Assembly (NCBI RefSeq): GCF_003474435.1
Contig: NZ_QRNF01000016.1
Span: forward strand, 1 to 64,000
Source: Ruminococcus sp. AF46-10NS
GTDB taxonomy: Bacteria; Bacillota; Clostridia; Lachnospirales; Lachnospiraceae
DNA length: 64,000 nt
Reading direction: 5' to 3'
Shown here: piece after piece, positions 17,894 to 26,874 of the stretch
How the letters are laid out: each line of letters starts with the position of its first letter
How positions within the stretch are numbered: position 1 is the stretch's first letter
Notes under the pieces: model-generated
The model's database searches: none
What the model was told of the DNA's origin: nothing
What the model saw: the letters and a program-made list of their open reading frames with translations, nothing else
Position numbers and translations under genes: made by a program

Positions 17894-19021
17894 TTACTGA
17901 TTATTTAAAAGACGTTTCTCATACTCTGCGAAATCATAGTCTCTCTGATGGAAATTATTGAAGCGGTTATTTGTCTGCGGCTGTTTAGCCGGCTGTTTCC
18001 GGTGGGAAACGGATTTCTCAAGTTGACGCTTCTTATGCTCTGCATCCAGCAGCCGGATATCTTCCAGAGTATGTACATTTTTCTTTTTCCAACCGGACAG
18101 GATCTTATCTGCGTATTGGAAACTTGGTTGTCCTGTTGTGAGGACTGTCCGGCTGCAGGCTTCCTGGATCAGCTCCAGATCAAAGCCGTAAGTCTTGCGC
18201 CAGGTATCAATGTAAGAAATCTCGTTCTCCACAGGATTCCGTCCGCTGATGCCCATTGCTTTCAGGATCGTGTAATAATCCCTGGAAAAACGGGAGCTTG
18301 CCTCGCGTGCCATTTCCACAGTTGTGACTCCGTCCCTGAACCAGGCAAGGGCAACCGTTTCAATGTATCGTATACTCTTGCGTCCTCTGGAGACACAGTA
18401 CTCTACAAGATATTCGATAAGATCTGCTGACATTTTAAGTTCATCATAGAAATAAAGGATCTTCTGTATTTCCGTAGGTGTCAGCGTCTTGCTGAGATAT
18501 TGCTCAGTGATATAGAGAAGCTGACTGATCTCCTCGTTCTGTTTGAGCTCTTTTACCCGGTCAGGAGTGAGACGGCTGGTTGTATTCGCATTTGTCTGTG
18601 CGGATGCCGCAGAACCGGAGGCAACGGAAACAGAATCTGTGCCAACAGCAGAAGCAAATGCAGAAGCTGTTCCGCCGGAAAATGCTCCCTCACTGGAAAC
18701 ACTGCTCTCAAGCTGCCCGGCATCATCAGGTTCCAGAAGGGTGATGCCGGACAGCTGCTGGTCTGCTGTGTAAGTCAGGGAGATCAGCTTCTCAGCTTCC
18801 CAGTATTTCAGGGCACGGGAAATGTCTCTGTCCGTACAAAGAAGACGATCTGCCATATCCTCCAGATTAAAAGAAGAAGGAGCTGCAGATACCACCCGGA
18901 GAAGATAGATATATACCTTTACAAACTCTCCGTTGGCACGAGGCATGAAGTTGTCAATAAAACGGTTGGAAAGAACCGTGACCTCCGTTTCGGAGGAATT
19001 TTTAAGAGAAATCAGACTCAT
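17894..19021 (-). CDS. DnaD-domain primosome protein
   Basis: A 375-residue protein with an N-terminal winged-helix region (about 20-90), a low-complexity Ser/Ala/Thr linker (about 105-150), then two tandem DnaD-type helical domains (about 155-235 and 245-320). The second contains the diagnostic pattern FQYADKILSGWKKKNVHTLEDI. DnaD/DnaB proteins bring the helicase loader to DNA opened by DnaA or PriA. The adjacent loader gene supports this role. The upstream gap carries a cluster of DnaA boxes, which suggests direct control of this operon by DnaA (inference). The start follows GGTGAG by about 10 bases. Confidence 0.85.
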   Translation of the reverse strand: MSLISLKNSSETEVTVLSNRFIDNFMPRANGEFVKVYIYLLRVVSAAPSSFNLEDMADRLLCTDRDISRALKYWEAEKLISLTYTADQQLSGITLLEPDDAGQLESSVSSEGAFSGGTASAFASAVGTDSVSVASGSAASAQTNANTTSRLTPDRVKELKQNEEISQLLYITEQYLSKTLTPTEIQKILYFYDELKMSADLIEYLVEYCVSRGRKSIRYIETVALAWFRDGVTTVEMAREASSRFSRDYYTILKAMGISGRNPVENEISYIDTWRKTYGFDLELIQEACSRTVLTTGQPSFQYADKILSGWKKKNVHTLEDIRLLDAEHKKRQLEKSVSHRKQPAKQPQTNNRFNNFHQRDYDFAEYEKRLLNNQ

Positions 19022-19079
19022 GATCTGCGCTCACCTTTCTTTTTAATATTGACAGCGTTTTGAAATCTATAGCACTCCC

Positions 19080-19120
19080 GACAGCTGTCACGTAAATTAC
19101 AGCGGACATAAAAAGTCCGC
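19080..19120. repeat. Palindrome and hairpin in the dnaD upstream region
   Basis: GACAGCTGTC at 19080-19089 is a perfect 10-bp palindrome, and GCGGAC (19102-19107) pairs with GTCCGC (19115-19120). No T run is present. They lie between the DnaA-box cluster and the dnaD start, so an operator role is possible. Confidence 0.4.
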
Positions 19121-19181
19121 CATGCTAATGAGGATTATAGCACAACCACTTTTAAATGAGAATAGTTTATTTTCACAGGAG

Positions 19182-19391
19182 CTATCCACCAATCCGCATG
19201 TGGAAAATGTGGATAGTGTGGAAAACTTTGAGGATAACATTATTAGAAACTTGAATAAACCACGATTTTATAAGAAAATTGCGGTATTTGCAGAAATATG
19301 TTGTCGAGTTATGTCAAGTGGGTTATGCACAAAAAAATCCACATGCCAGGCACCTCTGGAATGTGCATAAGCATGTGGATAATGTGGATAA
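19182..19391. promoter_or_regulatory. Cluster of DnaA boxes between murC and dnaD
   Basis: Four exact matches to TTATNCACA (either strand) lie at 19323-19331, 19362-19370, 19374-19382 and 19383-19391; the last two are directly abutting. One-mismatch copies lie at 19199-19207, 19208-19216, 19217-19225 and 19229-19237, and two-mismatch copies at 19182-19190 and 19335-19343. The boxes flank an AT-rich stretch at about 19226-19300. This density is far above chance in 210 bp. It precedes the dnaD-dnaC-prs operon and abuts the murC stop. It may be a DnaA-responsive promoter region, a DnaA titration site, or an unwinding region. Confidence 0.7.
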
Positions 19392-20771
19392 CTATTTTCC
19401 GAGGATGTGTTCTCCAATATTTACAACGTCTCCCGCGCCCATAGTTATCAACAAATCACCATGTGCACAACTTTTTAAAAGAAAGCTCTCGATCTCATCG
19501 AAAGTCGGGAAATATTCACAAGGGGTTCCCAGTTCCTGGATCTGTTTCTGGAGATCCTGGGAGGAAATGCCAAGGTCATCCGTCTCACGTGCTGCGTAGA
19601 TATCAGCAAGAACTACGTGGTCAGCAAGAGTCAGGGCTTTGGCAAATTCAGGAAGCAGAGCCTTGGTACGTGTGTAAGTATGTGGCTGAAATACGCACCA
19701 TACTTTCTGATGAGGATAATTCTTTGCTGCGTGAAGAGTTGCCTCGATCTCTGTTGGATGATGTGCGTAGTCATCAATAATGGTAACGCCTCCGATTTCG
19801 CCCTTATACTGGAAACGGCGGTCTGTACCTGTAAAGCTTCCAAGTCCTTTAACGATCACCTCATCCGGAAGGTTGAGAAGACGTCCTACGGCGATGGATG
19901 CAAGTGCATTGGATACATTGTGGATACCCGGTACACGGAGATAGTAGTTGCCGATTTTTTTGCCCTGGAAAAGGACGGAGAAAGAAGGATGTCCATATTT
20001 ATCCCAGGTGATATCTGTGGCTATGTAATCAGCATCGTTCTCAAGGCCATAGGTAAGTACCTGACATGGGAGGTCACGGGTGATCGTTTCATATTCCGGG
20101 GTGTCCGCGTTGATGATCAGCGTTCCGTCAGCCGGCAGAAGCTCTGCAAACCTGCGGAAGGAGTGGCGGATATCATCAATGTCCTTGAAGAAATCAAGAT
20201 GATCTGCATCCATGTTCAGGATCACGCTGATTTTCGGGAAAAAGCTGAGAAAGCTGTTGGTGTACTCACATGCTTCTGTGACAAAAGTCTCAGAATTTCC
20301 AACACGGATATTGCCGTGGATGGCAGGAAGGATACCGCCAACACTGATGGTAGGATCGCAGTCACCCTCAAGAAGGATGTGGGAAACCATGGAAGTTGTG
20401 GTTGTTTTGCCATGGGTACCGGAAATCGCAATCGGTGTGTCGTAGTTGCGCATGATCTGTCCAAGAAGCTCTGCACGTGTGAGCATTGGAAGACCTTTCT
20501 CTCTGGCGCAGGCGAATTCAGGGTTGTCCGGATGGATGGCTGCTGTGTATACAACAACATCTACATCATCCTTGATATTGGAAGCGCGCTGTCCATAGTA
20601 AATCACTGCACCGCGCTCCTCCAGTGTGCGGGTAAGCGGGCTGGCTTTTGCATCGGAGCCGGAGATCCTGAAATTCTCTTCAAGAAGAATCTCTGCAAGG
20701 CCGCTCATGCTGATGCCGCCGATTCCGATAAAATGAATGTGAAGCGGTTTATGAAAGTCTATCTGATACAT
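19392..20771 (-). CDS. murC: UDP-N-acetylmuramate-L-alanine ligase
   Basis: This 459-residue cytoplasmic Mur ligase adds L-alanine to UDP-MurNAc, the first step of the peptidoglycan stem. It shows the N-terminal HFIGIGGISMSGLAE nucleotide fold, the ATP loop GTHGKTTTTSM, the DADHLDFF region, and DDYAHHPTEI near the substrate site; the length is typical. The ATG is preceded by AGGAGATTATT. It is the first gene of the minus-strand block, with its own promoter at 20823-20851. The TAG stop abuts the last DnaA box. Confidence 0.95.
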   Translation of the reverse strand: MYQIDFHKPLHIHFIGIGGISMSGLAEILLEENFRISGSDAKASPLTRTLEERGAVIYYGQRASNIKDDVDVVVYTAAIHPDNPEFACAREKGLPMLTRAELLGQIMRNYDTPIAISGTHGKTTTTSMVSHILLEGDCDPTISVGGILPAIHGNIRVGNSETFVTEACEYTNSFLSFFPKISVILNMDADHLDFFKDIDDIRHSFRRFAELLPADGTLIINADTPEYETITRDLPCQVLTYGLENDADYIATDITWDKYGHPSFSVLFQGKKIGNYYLRVPGIHNVSNALASIAVGRLLNLPDEVIVKGLGSFTGTDRRFQYKGEIGGVTIIDDYAHHPTEIEATLHAAKNYPHQKVWCVFQPHTYTRTKALLPEFAKALTLADHVVLADIYAARETDDLGISSQDLQKQIQELGTPCEYFPTFDEIESFLLKSCAHGDLLITMGAGDVVNIGEHILGK

Positions 20772-20822
20772 AATAATCTCCTTATATATGTGTGTTGTTT
20801 TCGGGATTCTCTGATCTGTTTT

Positions 20823-20851
20823 ATTATACCGCGTCCGGAATCAATTGAAAA
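20823..20851 (-). promoter_or_regulatory. Predicted promoter of murC
   Basis: On the minus strand TTTTCA (20846-20851) and an exact TATAAT (20823-20828) are 17 bp apart, about 50 bases before the murC start. Confidence 0.6.
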
Positions 20852-21026
20852 GTGGTACTTTCGGAGAAAAAAGTGGTTTTGCGCGGATTATAAAAGTAGC
20901 CAGAAAATATCGTCGAAAAATGTTGAAATTTACCAGAAGAACAGAAAAAATGATTAGTCAGACCAATTTATAGTATACAATAGCGATAAAAAAAATAAAA
21001 TGTAGACAAAATAATTGTAAAAAATG

Positions 21027-21055
21027 TTCACTAATACGGTGAAGTATGCTATAAT
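21027..21055 (+). promoter_or_regulatory. Predicted promoter of glgC-glgD
   Basis: TTCACT at 21027-21032 and an exact TATAAT at 21050-21055 are 17 bp apart; the glgC start is 31 bases downstream. The 20772-21086 gap otherwise holds the divergent murC promoter and AT-rich sequence. Confidence 0.65.
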
Positions 21056-21086
21056 TAAATAATCATAACATACAAGAGGTGATCGC

Positions 21087-22364
21087 ATGATTAAGAAAGA
21101 GATGATTGCCATGCTCTTGGCCGGTGGGCAAGGCAGCAGGTTAGGAGTTTTGACAGAAAAAGTTGCAAAGCCGGCAGTCGCTTTTGGGGGTAAATATCGT
21201 ATCATCGATTTTCCACTGAGCAATTGTATTAACTCAGGAATTGACACAGTGGGTGTGCTGACACAGTACCAGCCGCTACGTCTGAATACACATATCGGCA
21301 TCGGTATTCCGTGGGATCTGGACCGCAATGAGGGCGGTGTCACAGTCCTGCCGCCGTACGAGAAGAGCACAAGCAGTGAATGGTACACAGGAACTGCCAA
21401 TGCAATTTATCAGAACCTGGCGTATATGGAGCAGTATAATCCGGATTATGTACTGATTCTTTCCGGAGACCATATCTATAAGATGGATTACGAAGTAATG
21501 CTGGATTTCCACAAGGCGAACAAGGCAGATATCACGATTGCATGTATGCCGGTTCCTATTGAGGAAGCCAGCCGTTTTGGTATTATGGTAACTGATGAGA
21601 GCAACCGTATTACCGAGTTCGAGGAGAAGCCGGAGCATCCAAGCAGCAACCTGGCATCCATGGGTATTTATATTTTCTCATGGCCGGTTCTGAAAGAAGC
21701 ACTGCTCGCACTGAAAGATCAGAATGGATGCGATTTCGGTAAACATATCCTTCCGTATTGCAAGGAAAAAGGCCAGCGTCTTTTTGCCTATGAATACAAT
21801 GGCTACTGGAAAGATGTCGGAACTCTTGGTTCTTACTGGGAAGCTAATATGGAGCTGATCGATATCATTCCGGAATTTAATCTTTACGAGGAATTCTGGA
21901 GGATCTATACCAAGGGAGATGTAGTTCCGCCGCAGTACATTGCTGCAGAGGCAGTTGTGGACAAGTGTATCATAGGCGAGGGAACTGAGATTTATGGTGA
22001 AGTACATAATTCTGTTATCGGTCCTAATGTAACCATCGGCAAGGGAAGTGTGATCCGTGATTCCATTATCATGAAGAACACTGCAGTTGGAGAGAATGTT
22101 GTTATGGATAAAGCGATTGTAGCTGAGGATGTATCCATCGGAAACAACGTTGTGATCGGCTGCGGTGAGGAAGCACCGAATGTTCTGAAGCCGGCAGTAT
22201 ATTCCTTTGGCCTTGCTGCTATCGGAGAGAACAGTGTGATCCCGGATAATGTGAAGATCGGTAAGAATACCGCTATCTCAGGCGTTACAACAAAAGATGA
22301 CTACCCTGACGGAGAACTGGCAGGTGGCCAGGTAATTGCAGCAAAGGACGGTGGGAAAGAATGA
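21087..22364 (+). CDS. glgC: Glucose-1-phosphate adenylyltransferase, catalytic subunit
   Basis: A 425-residue enzyme that makes ADP-glucose for glycogen. It has the nucleotidyltransferase start [21 protein letters not shown] (residues about 11-31), [11 protein letters not shown], the sugar-binding [10 protein letters not shown] and [11 protein letters not shown] segments, and a C-terminal left-handed beta-helix with hexapeptide repeats (about 290-400). AGAGGTGATC precedes the ATG. The glgD start overlaps its stop, as expected for subunits of a hetero-oligomer. Confidence 0.94.
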   Translation: MIKKEMIAMLLAGGQGSRLGVLTEKVAKPAVAFGGKYRIIDFPLSNCINSGIDTVGVLTQYQPLRLNTHIGIGIPWDLDRNEGGVTVLPPYEKSTSSEWYTGTANAIYQNLAYMEQYNPDYVLILSGDHIYKMDYEVMLDFHKANKADITIACMPVPIEEASRFGIMVTDESNRITEFEEKPEHPSSNLASMGIYIFSWPVLKEALLALKDQNGCDFGKHILPYCKEKGQRLFAYEYNGYWKDVGTLGSYWEANMELIDIIPEFNLYEEFWRIYTKGDVVPPQYIAAEAVVDKCIIGEGTEIYGEVHNSVIGPNVTIGKGSVIRDSIIMKNTAVGENVVMDKAIVAEDVSIGNNVVIGCGEEAPNVLKPAVYSFGLAAIGENSVIPDNVKIGKNTAISGVTTKDDYPDGELAGGQVIAAKDGGKE

Positions 22365-23482
22365 GAGCGATAGGTATTATTTTGGCAGGCGGTAACAATA
22401 ACCGCATGAGAGAATTATCAAACAAGAGAGCGATAGCAGCTATGCCTATTGCAGGAAGCTATCGCGCAATTGACTTTGCTTTAAGCAACATGGCGAATTC
22501 ACACATTCAGAAGGTTGCTGTTCTGACACAGTATAATGCCCGTTCCCTGAATGAACATTTAAGCTCTTCCAAATGGTGGGATTTCGGAAGAAAGCAGGGA
22601 GGTCTCTATGTTTTCACTCCGACTATCACCAAGGACAACAGCTTATGGTATCAGGGAACTGCAGATGCGATCTATCAGAATCTTACATTCCTGAAGAACA
22701 GTCATGAACCGTATGTTGTGATCGCTTCCGGTGATGGAATCTACAAACTGGATTACAATAAAGTTCTGGAATACCATATTGCGAAACGGGCAGATGTTAC
22801 AGTTGTATGCACCACCTGTCAGGATCAGAGCCAGGTTGAGAGATTTGGCGTGCTTCGCATGAATGAAGACTGCAGGATTGAAGAATTTGAGGAGAAACCA
22901 ATCGTTTCTTCTTATAATACTGTATCTACAGGTATTTATGTTATCCGAAGAAGACAGCTGATCGAGCTGATCGAGCGTGCTGCTCAGGAAGGAAGACATG
23001 ATTTTGTAAATGATATTCTCATCAGATATAAGAATCTCAAGAGAATTTATGGCTATAAGATCGATACTTACTGGAACAATATTTCCACAGCAGAGGCTTA
23101 TTATCAGACAAATATGGATTTCCTGAAACCGGAGATCCGCAATTATTTCTTTAAACAGGAGCCAGGGATCAAGACAAAGATCGCAGATGTGCCGCCGGCT
23201 AAATATAATCCGGGTGCAGATGTGAAGAATAGTCTGGTCTCCAGCGGATGTATCATTAATGGTACAGTAGAAAATTCTGTCCTGTTCCGTGATGTATTTG
23301 TAGGCAATAACTGTGTTATTAAAAACTCTGTGATTCTTAATGACGTATACCTTGGAGATAATACGCATATCGAGAACTGCATTGTTGAGAGCCGGGATAC
23401 TATCCGGGCGAATTCATATTACTGCGGCGAAGAAGGAGAAGTGAAGATCGTCGTGGAGAAAAACGAACGCTACGTATTATAA
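22361..23482 (+). CDS. glgD: Glucose-1-phosphate adenylyltransferase regulatory subunit GlgD
   Basis: This 373-residue GlgC paralogue starts in an ATGA overlap with glgC. The nucleotidyltransferase loop is altered ([21 protein letters not shown]), lacking the GxGxRL pattern of GlgC, as known for the non-catalytic GlgD subunit of Firmicutes. The C-terminus retains hexapeptide repeats ([24 protein letters not shown] region). It is thought to raise GlgC activity in the GlgC-GlgD complex. spoVG follows 59 bases downstream. Confidence 0.92.
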   Translation: MRAIGIILAGGNNNRMRELSNKRAIAAMPIAGSYRAIDFALSNMANSHIQKVAVLTQYNARSLNEHLSSSKWWDFGRKQGGLYVFTPTITKDNSLWYQGTADAIYQNLTFLKNSHEPYVVIASGDGIYKLDYNKVLEYHIAKRADVTVVCTTCQDQSQVERFGVLRMNEDCRIEEFEEKPIVSSYNTVSTGIYVIRRRQLIELIERAAQEGRHDFVNDILIRYKNLKRIYGYKIDTYWNNISTAEAYYQTNMDFLKPEIRNYFFKQEPGIKTKIADVPPAKYNPGADVKNSLVSSGCIINGTVENSVLFRDVFVGNNCVIKNSVILNDVYLGDNTHIENCIVESRDTIRANSYYCGEEGEVKIVVEKNERYVL

Positions 23483-23541
23483 ATTGCAGAAATTCAGAAA
23501 TTCCCGCAGATACGTTAGGCGAAATGAAAGGGGCAAGTAGC

Positions 23542-23835
23542 ATGAATATTACAGATGTACGTGTGAGGAAGGTAGCAAAAGAAGGGAAGATGAAGGCCGT
23601 TGTGTCTGTCACAATAGATGACGAGTTTGTAGTACATGACATTAAGGTTATCGAAGGTGAGAAAGGCCTGTTTATCGCAATGCCAAGCCGTAAGGCCAGT
23701 GACGGGGAATACCGTGACATTGCACATCCGATCAACTCTGCTACCAGAGAGCGGATCCAGACTATCATCCTGGACAAGTATCAGGAAGTGATGGCTGAGG
23801 AAGCAGAAGGAGAGGTTCTGGAGGCCGCAGAATAA
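23542..23835 (+). CDS. spoVG: Septation/sporulation regulator SpoVG
   Basis: A 97-residue protein beginning [11 protein letters not shown] and containing the family block [28 protein letters not shown] and DIAHPINS, followed by an acidic tail. SpoVG binds nucleic acid and influences septation, capsule and sporulation in Firmicutes. ATG 23542 follows AAAGGGG at 23527-23533; the in-frame ATG at 23524 lies before that site. The cloverleaf repeat element follows 75 bases after the stop; a small hairpin (23855-23859 with 23866-23870) lies between them. Confidence 0.94.
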   Translation: MNITDVRVRKVAKEGKMKAVVSVTIDDEFVVHDIKVIEGEKGLFIAMPSRKASDGEYRDIAHPINSATRERIQTIILDKYQEVMAEEAEGEVLEAAE

Positions 23836-23910
23836 AACGGCTATGGGTTTGACAGCGGAGAAAGATCCGCCTGACTGACGATGTGGGAATTGAACTGCGT
23901 AGGATTATTT

Positions 23911-24072
23911 TAACCGAATCAAGTAAGTCCCCTGCTTCAATTGCGAGGAGCAATAAGCAGTGGGTGGGACTTACTTGTATCAGGAGGGGTACAAGGCCCC
24001 TCCTGATAAACTGCGGAGCAGTTATTCGGTTATGAGCAAGTAGCGAAAGCGGATTGCGAATATCCGATTGAC
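23911..24072. repeat. 162-bp structured dispersed element, copy A (cloverleaf plus tail)
   Basis: An outer stem TAACCGAAT (23911-23919) with ATTCGGTTA (24024-24032) encloses three hairpins with almost no linkers: a 12-bp stem 23920-23931 with 23966-23977 capped by CTGCTT/AAGCAG and ATTGC/GCAAT pairs; a 12-bp stem 23978-23989 with 23997-24008; and AACTGC/GCAGTT (24009-24014 with 24018-24023). A 40-nt tail follows, with CGGAT/ATCCG around TGCGAAT. Copy B at 60968-61129 has the same length and about 97% identity, and its changes keep the pairing. It lies between spoVG and cbiK, whose genes converge on it. Confidence 0.85.
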
Positions 24073-24086
24073 TATCAATTACAAAA

Positions 24087-24884
24087 TTAAACCGATGCGT
24101 TCATGGCATCCTGTACATGATCAACAAGGATCTGTCTGATCTCCGGGTATTCTCCAAGCCCCTTTAATACTGGTGTAACCTCATATCCACCGGAAGAAAG
24201 AAGATTCATCCAGGAATCCGGATCATCCCCTGCAAGGTCGTTCTGTGCGTGATCTCCGGCTACGATCATAAACGGAGCAAGCATGATCTTCTTTGGCTTA
24301 AAAGTATCAGCAGCACGGAGAAGAGAGTCCAGTGCAGGATAAGCTTCCACAGTGCCAAGGAAAATATTCTTGTGTCCCATATCCTGGAAGCGATAAGCCA
24401 GTGCTGCATAGACAGTGTTGGAATAATGTTCTGTTCCATGTCCCATAAGAACAAGGGCTGTCATTGAATCCATATCCTGAAATTCATCTGCTACAGCTTT
24501 CACAACAGCCTGGTTGTCATTCTCTGTGGTAAGAAGCGGGTTTCCAAAAACAATGCTTGCAAACTGATCTTTAAAAGAAAGGGCATCTGCCTTCATCTGA
24601 TCATTCTCAATACCGTTGATCACATGGGTGGGCTGTACTACAACATCTGTGATCCCATCGCGGAGCATCTGCTCCATGGCTTCTTTTACAGTATTTATAA
24701 TGATCCCGTCGCGTTTTTTGAGCTTGGAAATGATCATCTTGCTTGTCCACGCACGGTAGGTTGGACAGGCCGGGAATGCATCGGCAATATCGCGCTCAAT
24801 AGCATCAATGGTAACTTTACGCGTATTCTCGTAGCTTGTGCCGAAGCTGACTACAAGGATCGCTTTTTTTGAAGCTGAATTCAT
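24087..24884 (-). CDS. cbiK: Sirohydrochlorin cobaltochelatase CbiK
   Basis: A 265-residue class II chelatase that inserts cobalt into sirohydrochlorin in the anaerobic B12 route. Features are VVSFGTSYENTR at the N-terminus, QPTHVINGIE, VLMGHGTEHYSN (a metal-binding His) and APFMIVAGDHAQNDL (a second His), all as in CbiK. The start is the ATG at 24884 (MNSASKK), preceded by GGAGG; a longer open frame upstream passes that site. It is divergent from the tetrapyrrole operon, which supplies its substrate, and has an exact consensus promoter. No signal peptide is present, so it is the cytoplasmic form. Confidence 0.92.
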   Translation of the reverse strand: MNSASKKAILVVSFGTSYENTRKVTIDAIERDIADAFPACPTYRAWTSKMIISKLKKRDGIIINTVKEAMEQMLRDGITDVVVQPTHVINGIENDQMKADALSFKDQFASIVFGNPLLTTENDNQAVVKAVADEFQDMDSMTALVLMGHGTEHYSNTVYAALAYRFQDMGHKNIFLGTVEAYPALDSLLRAADTFKPKKIMLAPFMIVAGDHAQNDLAGDDPDSWMNLLSSGGYEVTPVLKGLGEYPEIRQILVDHVQDAMNASV

Positions 24885-24973
24885 ACTGGGATTTCCTCCA
24901 TCCTGGAAAATATTGATTTTTATATTTTTCCGCAAAAATATAAAAGAATTATGCAGATTTCTACCTGATGAAC

Positions 24974-25002
24974 ATTATAAAAGGCAGGCACAGGATTGTC
25001 AA
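24974..25002 (-). promoter_or_regulatory. Consensus promoter of cbiK
   Basis: On the minus strand an exact TTGACA (24997-25002) and exact TATAAT (24974-24979) are 17 bp apart, 90 bases upstream of cbiK. No cobalamin riboswitch is recognisable in the 276-bp gap. For hemA in the other direction I see only a weak AAGACA-18-TATTAT at 25107-25136. Confidence 0.8.
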
Positions 25003-25160
25003 TCATAGTTGACTTTCCAGCCGGAAATGTTTATCATTATATAAGACTGCGAAAATATGCGAAATGTACAGGAATATACGTGTGAGAGAACGGAATTTCG
25101 GCAGAAAAGACATAAATTTTGCTGGATTTATATTATAGAAACAAAGGAGAAACATAAGAC

Positions 25161-26396
25161 ATGAGTATATTCATGCTTGGAATTGACCATAATATGGCAC
25201 CTGTGGATATCAGAGCTCTTTTTGCCTTTACCCGGAAGAATACCGGGGAGGCACTGCAGCAGCTCCATAAAGAGCCGGGGATCTGCGGGTGTATTATTCT
25301 GTCAACCTGCAACCGTCTGGAGTTGTGGGTAAGCACAGATGATGATGATGATGAAAAGCCGGAACTGTATCAGTGGCTTTGTTCATTGAAGGGAGTGCAG
25401 GGAGAAGAATACCGGAAATATTTCATCAGCAGAGAGAATGAAGAGGCAGTGGAGCATCTTTTTTACCTGACCAGCGGTCTGAAATCACAGATTCTGGGAG
25501 AAGATCAGATTCTTACCCAGGTAAAAGAAGCCTTAAGCTTTGCAAGGGATGAATTTACCACAGACAGTGTTCTGGAGGTGCTTTTCCGTATGGCTGTCAC
25601 AGTTGGAAAGAAGATCAAGACAGAGGTTCCTTTTTCCCATGGAAATCCATCTGTGATCCATCAGGCCATCCGATTTCTGGAAGAGGGCGGATATCACATA
25701 CGTAATAAGGTCTGTATGGTGATCGGAAACGGCGAGATGGGTAAGATGGCGGCACAGACATTAAGAGAAGCAGGAGCTGATGTAACGGTCACCATTCGTC
25801 AGTACAGAAGCGGCGTGGTAAATATCCCGGTTGGATGCAGCAGGATCAATTATGGTGAGAGAATGGATTATCTGCCGGAATGTGATCTGGTCGTCAGTGC
25901 AACGGCAAGTCCGAACTATACACTGACAGAAGAGCTGTTTGAGGATGTGAGACTGGAGCGGCCTATGATACTGATTGATCTGGCAGTGCCAAGAGATATT
26001 GACCCGGAGATCGGAAAGAAAGAAAATCTGACGCTTTATGATATGGACAGTTTCCGTGTCAGTGAGACACCGAAGGAGCTTGCAGATAATCTGGAGGCAG
26101 CCGGTGCGATCGTAAAAGCACAGATGGATGAGTTTTTTCAGTGGCTGGACGGACGGGATATTATTCCGCGTATCCAGGAGATCAGAGCTGATGCAGTGGA
26201 GGATCTGAATTTAAGGATCGACAAGATTTTCCGTAAGACTCCGATGGAAGACTCAGACAGAGAAAAATTAAAAAAAGCAGTGGATACTGCGGCCGGAAAA
26301 GTTGTGAACAAGCTGATCTTCGGACTCAGGGACAGCCTGAACCAGGATGCTTTTCTGGAATGTGTGGAAGGACTGGAGAAACTTTATGAAGAATAA
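25161..26396 (+). CDS. hemA: Glutamyl-tRNA reductase
   Basis: This 411-residue NADPH enzyme reduces glutamyl-tRNA to glutamate-1-semialdehyde, the first step of C5 tetrapyrrole synthesis. The catalytic Cys50 sits in STCNRLEL; the GEDQIL segment, the NADPH fold VIGNGEMGKMA and the C-terminal dimerisation helices are present. An aspartate run (DDDDDE, residues 59-64) is a local oddity. The start follows AAAGGAG. It opens the hemA-sirC-hemC-cobA/hemD-hemB-hemL operon, in which all junctions overlap or nearly touch. Confidence 0.95.
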   Translation: MSIFMLGIDHNMAPVDIRALFAFTRKNTGEALQQLHKEPGICGCIILSTCNRLELWVSTDDDDDEKPELYQWLCSLKGVQGEEYRKYFISRENEEAVEHLFYLTSGLKSQILGEDQILTQVKEALSFARDEFTTDSVLEVLFRMAVTVGKKIKTEVPFSHGNPSVIHQAIRFLEEGGYHIRNKVCMVIGNGEMGKMAAQTLREAGADVTVTIRQYRSGVVNIPVGCSRINYGERMDYLPECDLVVSATASPNYTLTEELFEDVRLERPMILIDLAVPRDIDPEIGKKENLTLYDMDSFRVSETPKELADNLEAAGAIVKAQMDEFFQWLDGRDIIPRIQEIRADAVEDLNLRIDKIFRKTPMEDSDREKLKKAVDTAAGKVVNKLIFGLRDSLNQDAFLECVEGLEKLYEE

Positions 26397-26874
26397 ACCT
26401 TATTTCCCCATGTTTATAGATTTGTCAGATAAGAACATCGTTGTGGCAGGAGGCGGCAAGATCGCCACAAGAAGAGTGTGTACACTTCTGAAATTTACAA
26501 GAAATATTACTGTGGTGGCACCGAAAGTTACACAGGAACTGATGGATCTTGGAAAGGCAGGAACAATAACCTTACATAACCGGCCTGTGAAACGTTCTGA
26601 TTTTGCAGCCGCATATATGGTGATCGCAGCCACCAATGACTGGAAATTAAACGATGAGATCCACCGTGTCTGTCGTGAAGAGGGTATTTATGTGAATGTA
26701 GCTTCCGACAGAGAAGCCTGTGATTTTTATTTTCCGGGTGTTTATATGCGGGATGAGATGGTTGTAGGTGTTACAGCCAGTGGCCTTGACCATAAGAAAG
26801 CGAAGCGCATACGGGAAGAGATCCAGAAAGCACTGGAAAAAGTATTAGAGGAGCAGGACGATGAAGAAGAATAA
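26386..26874 (+). CDS. Precorrin-2 dehydrogenase (SirC/Met8-like, short form)
   Basis: A 162-residue protein with a GGGKIATRRV NAD-binding loop, the CDFYFPG segment and the VGVTASGLDHKKAKRIREEI dimerisation segment of the CysG-N/SirC family. It oxidises precorrin-2 to sirohydrochlorin. It lacks the extra C-terminal part of the bifunctional Met8p, so ferrochelatase activity is doubtful. The start ATG 26386 lies inside hemA, overlapping it by 11 bases, with GGAG seven bases upstream. Its product is the substrate of CbiK, whose gene is divergently placed. Confidence 0.88.
   Translation: MKNKPYFPMFIDLSDKNIVVAGGGKIATRRVCTLLKFTRNITVVAPKVTQELMDLGKAGTITLHNRPVKRSDFAAAYMVIAATNDWKLNDEIHRVCREEGIYVNVASDREACDFYFPGVYMRDEMVVGVTASGLDHKKAKRIREEIQKALEKVLEEQDDEEE

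Noticed and set aside
19182..19391. Chromosome origin (oriC)
   Set aside because: No dnaA or dnaN nearby and no chromosome-scale strand switch; genes on both outer sides are mainly on the + strand. Kept as a DnaA-box cluster only.
19617..20957. 446-residue open frame on the + strand
   Set aside because: It lies antisense over murC, which has all Mur ligase motifs; no ribosome site or recognisable domain.
24885..25160. Cobalamin riboswitch between cbiK and hemA
   Set aside because: I looked for the B12-box and conserved core and found neither; only promoters are visible.
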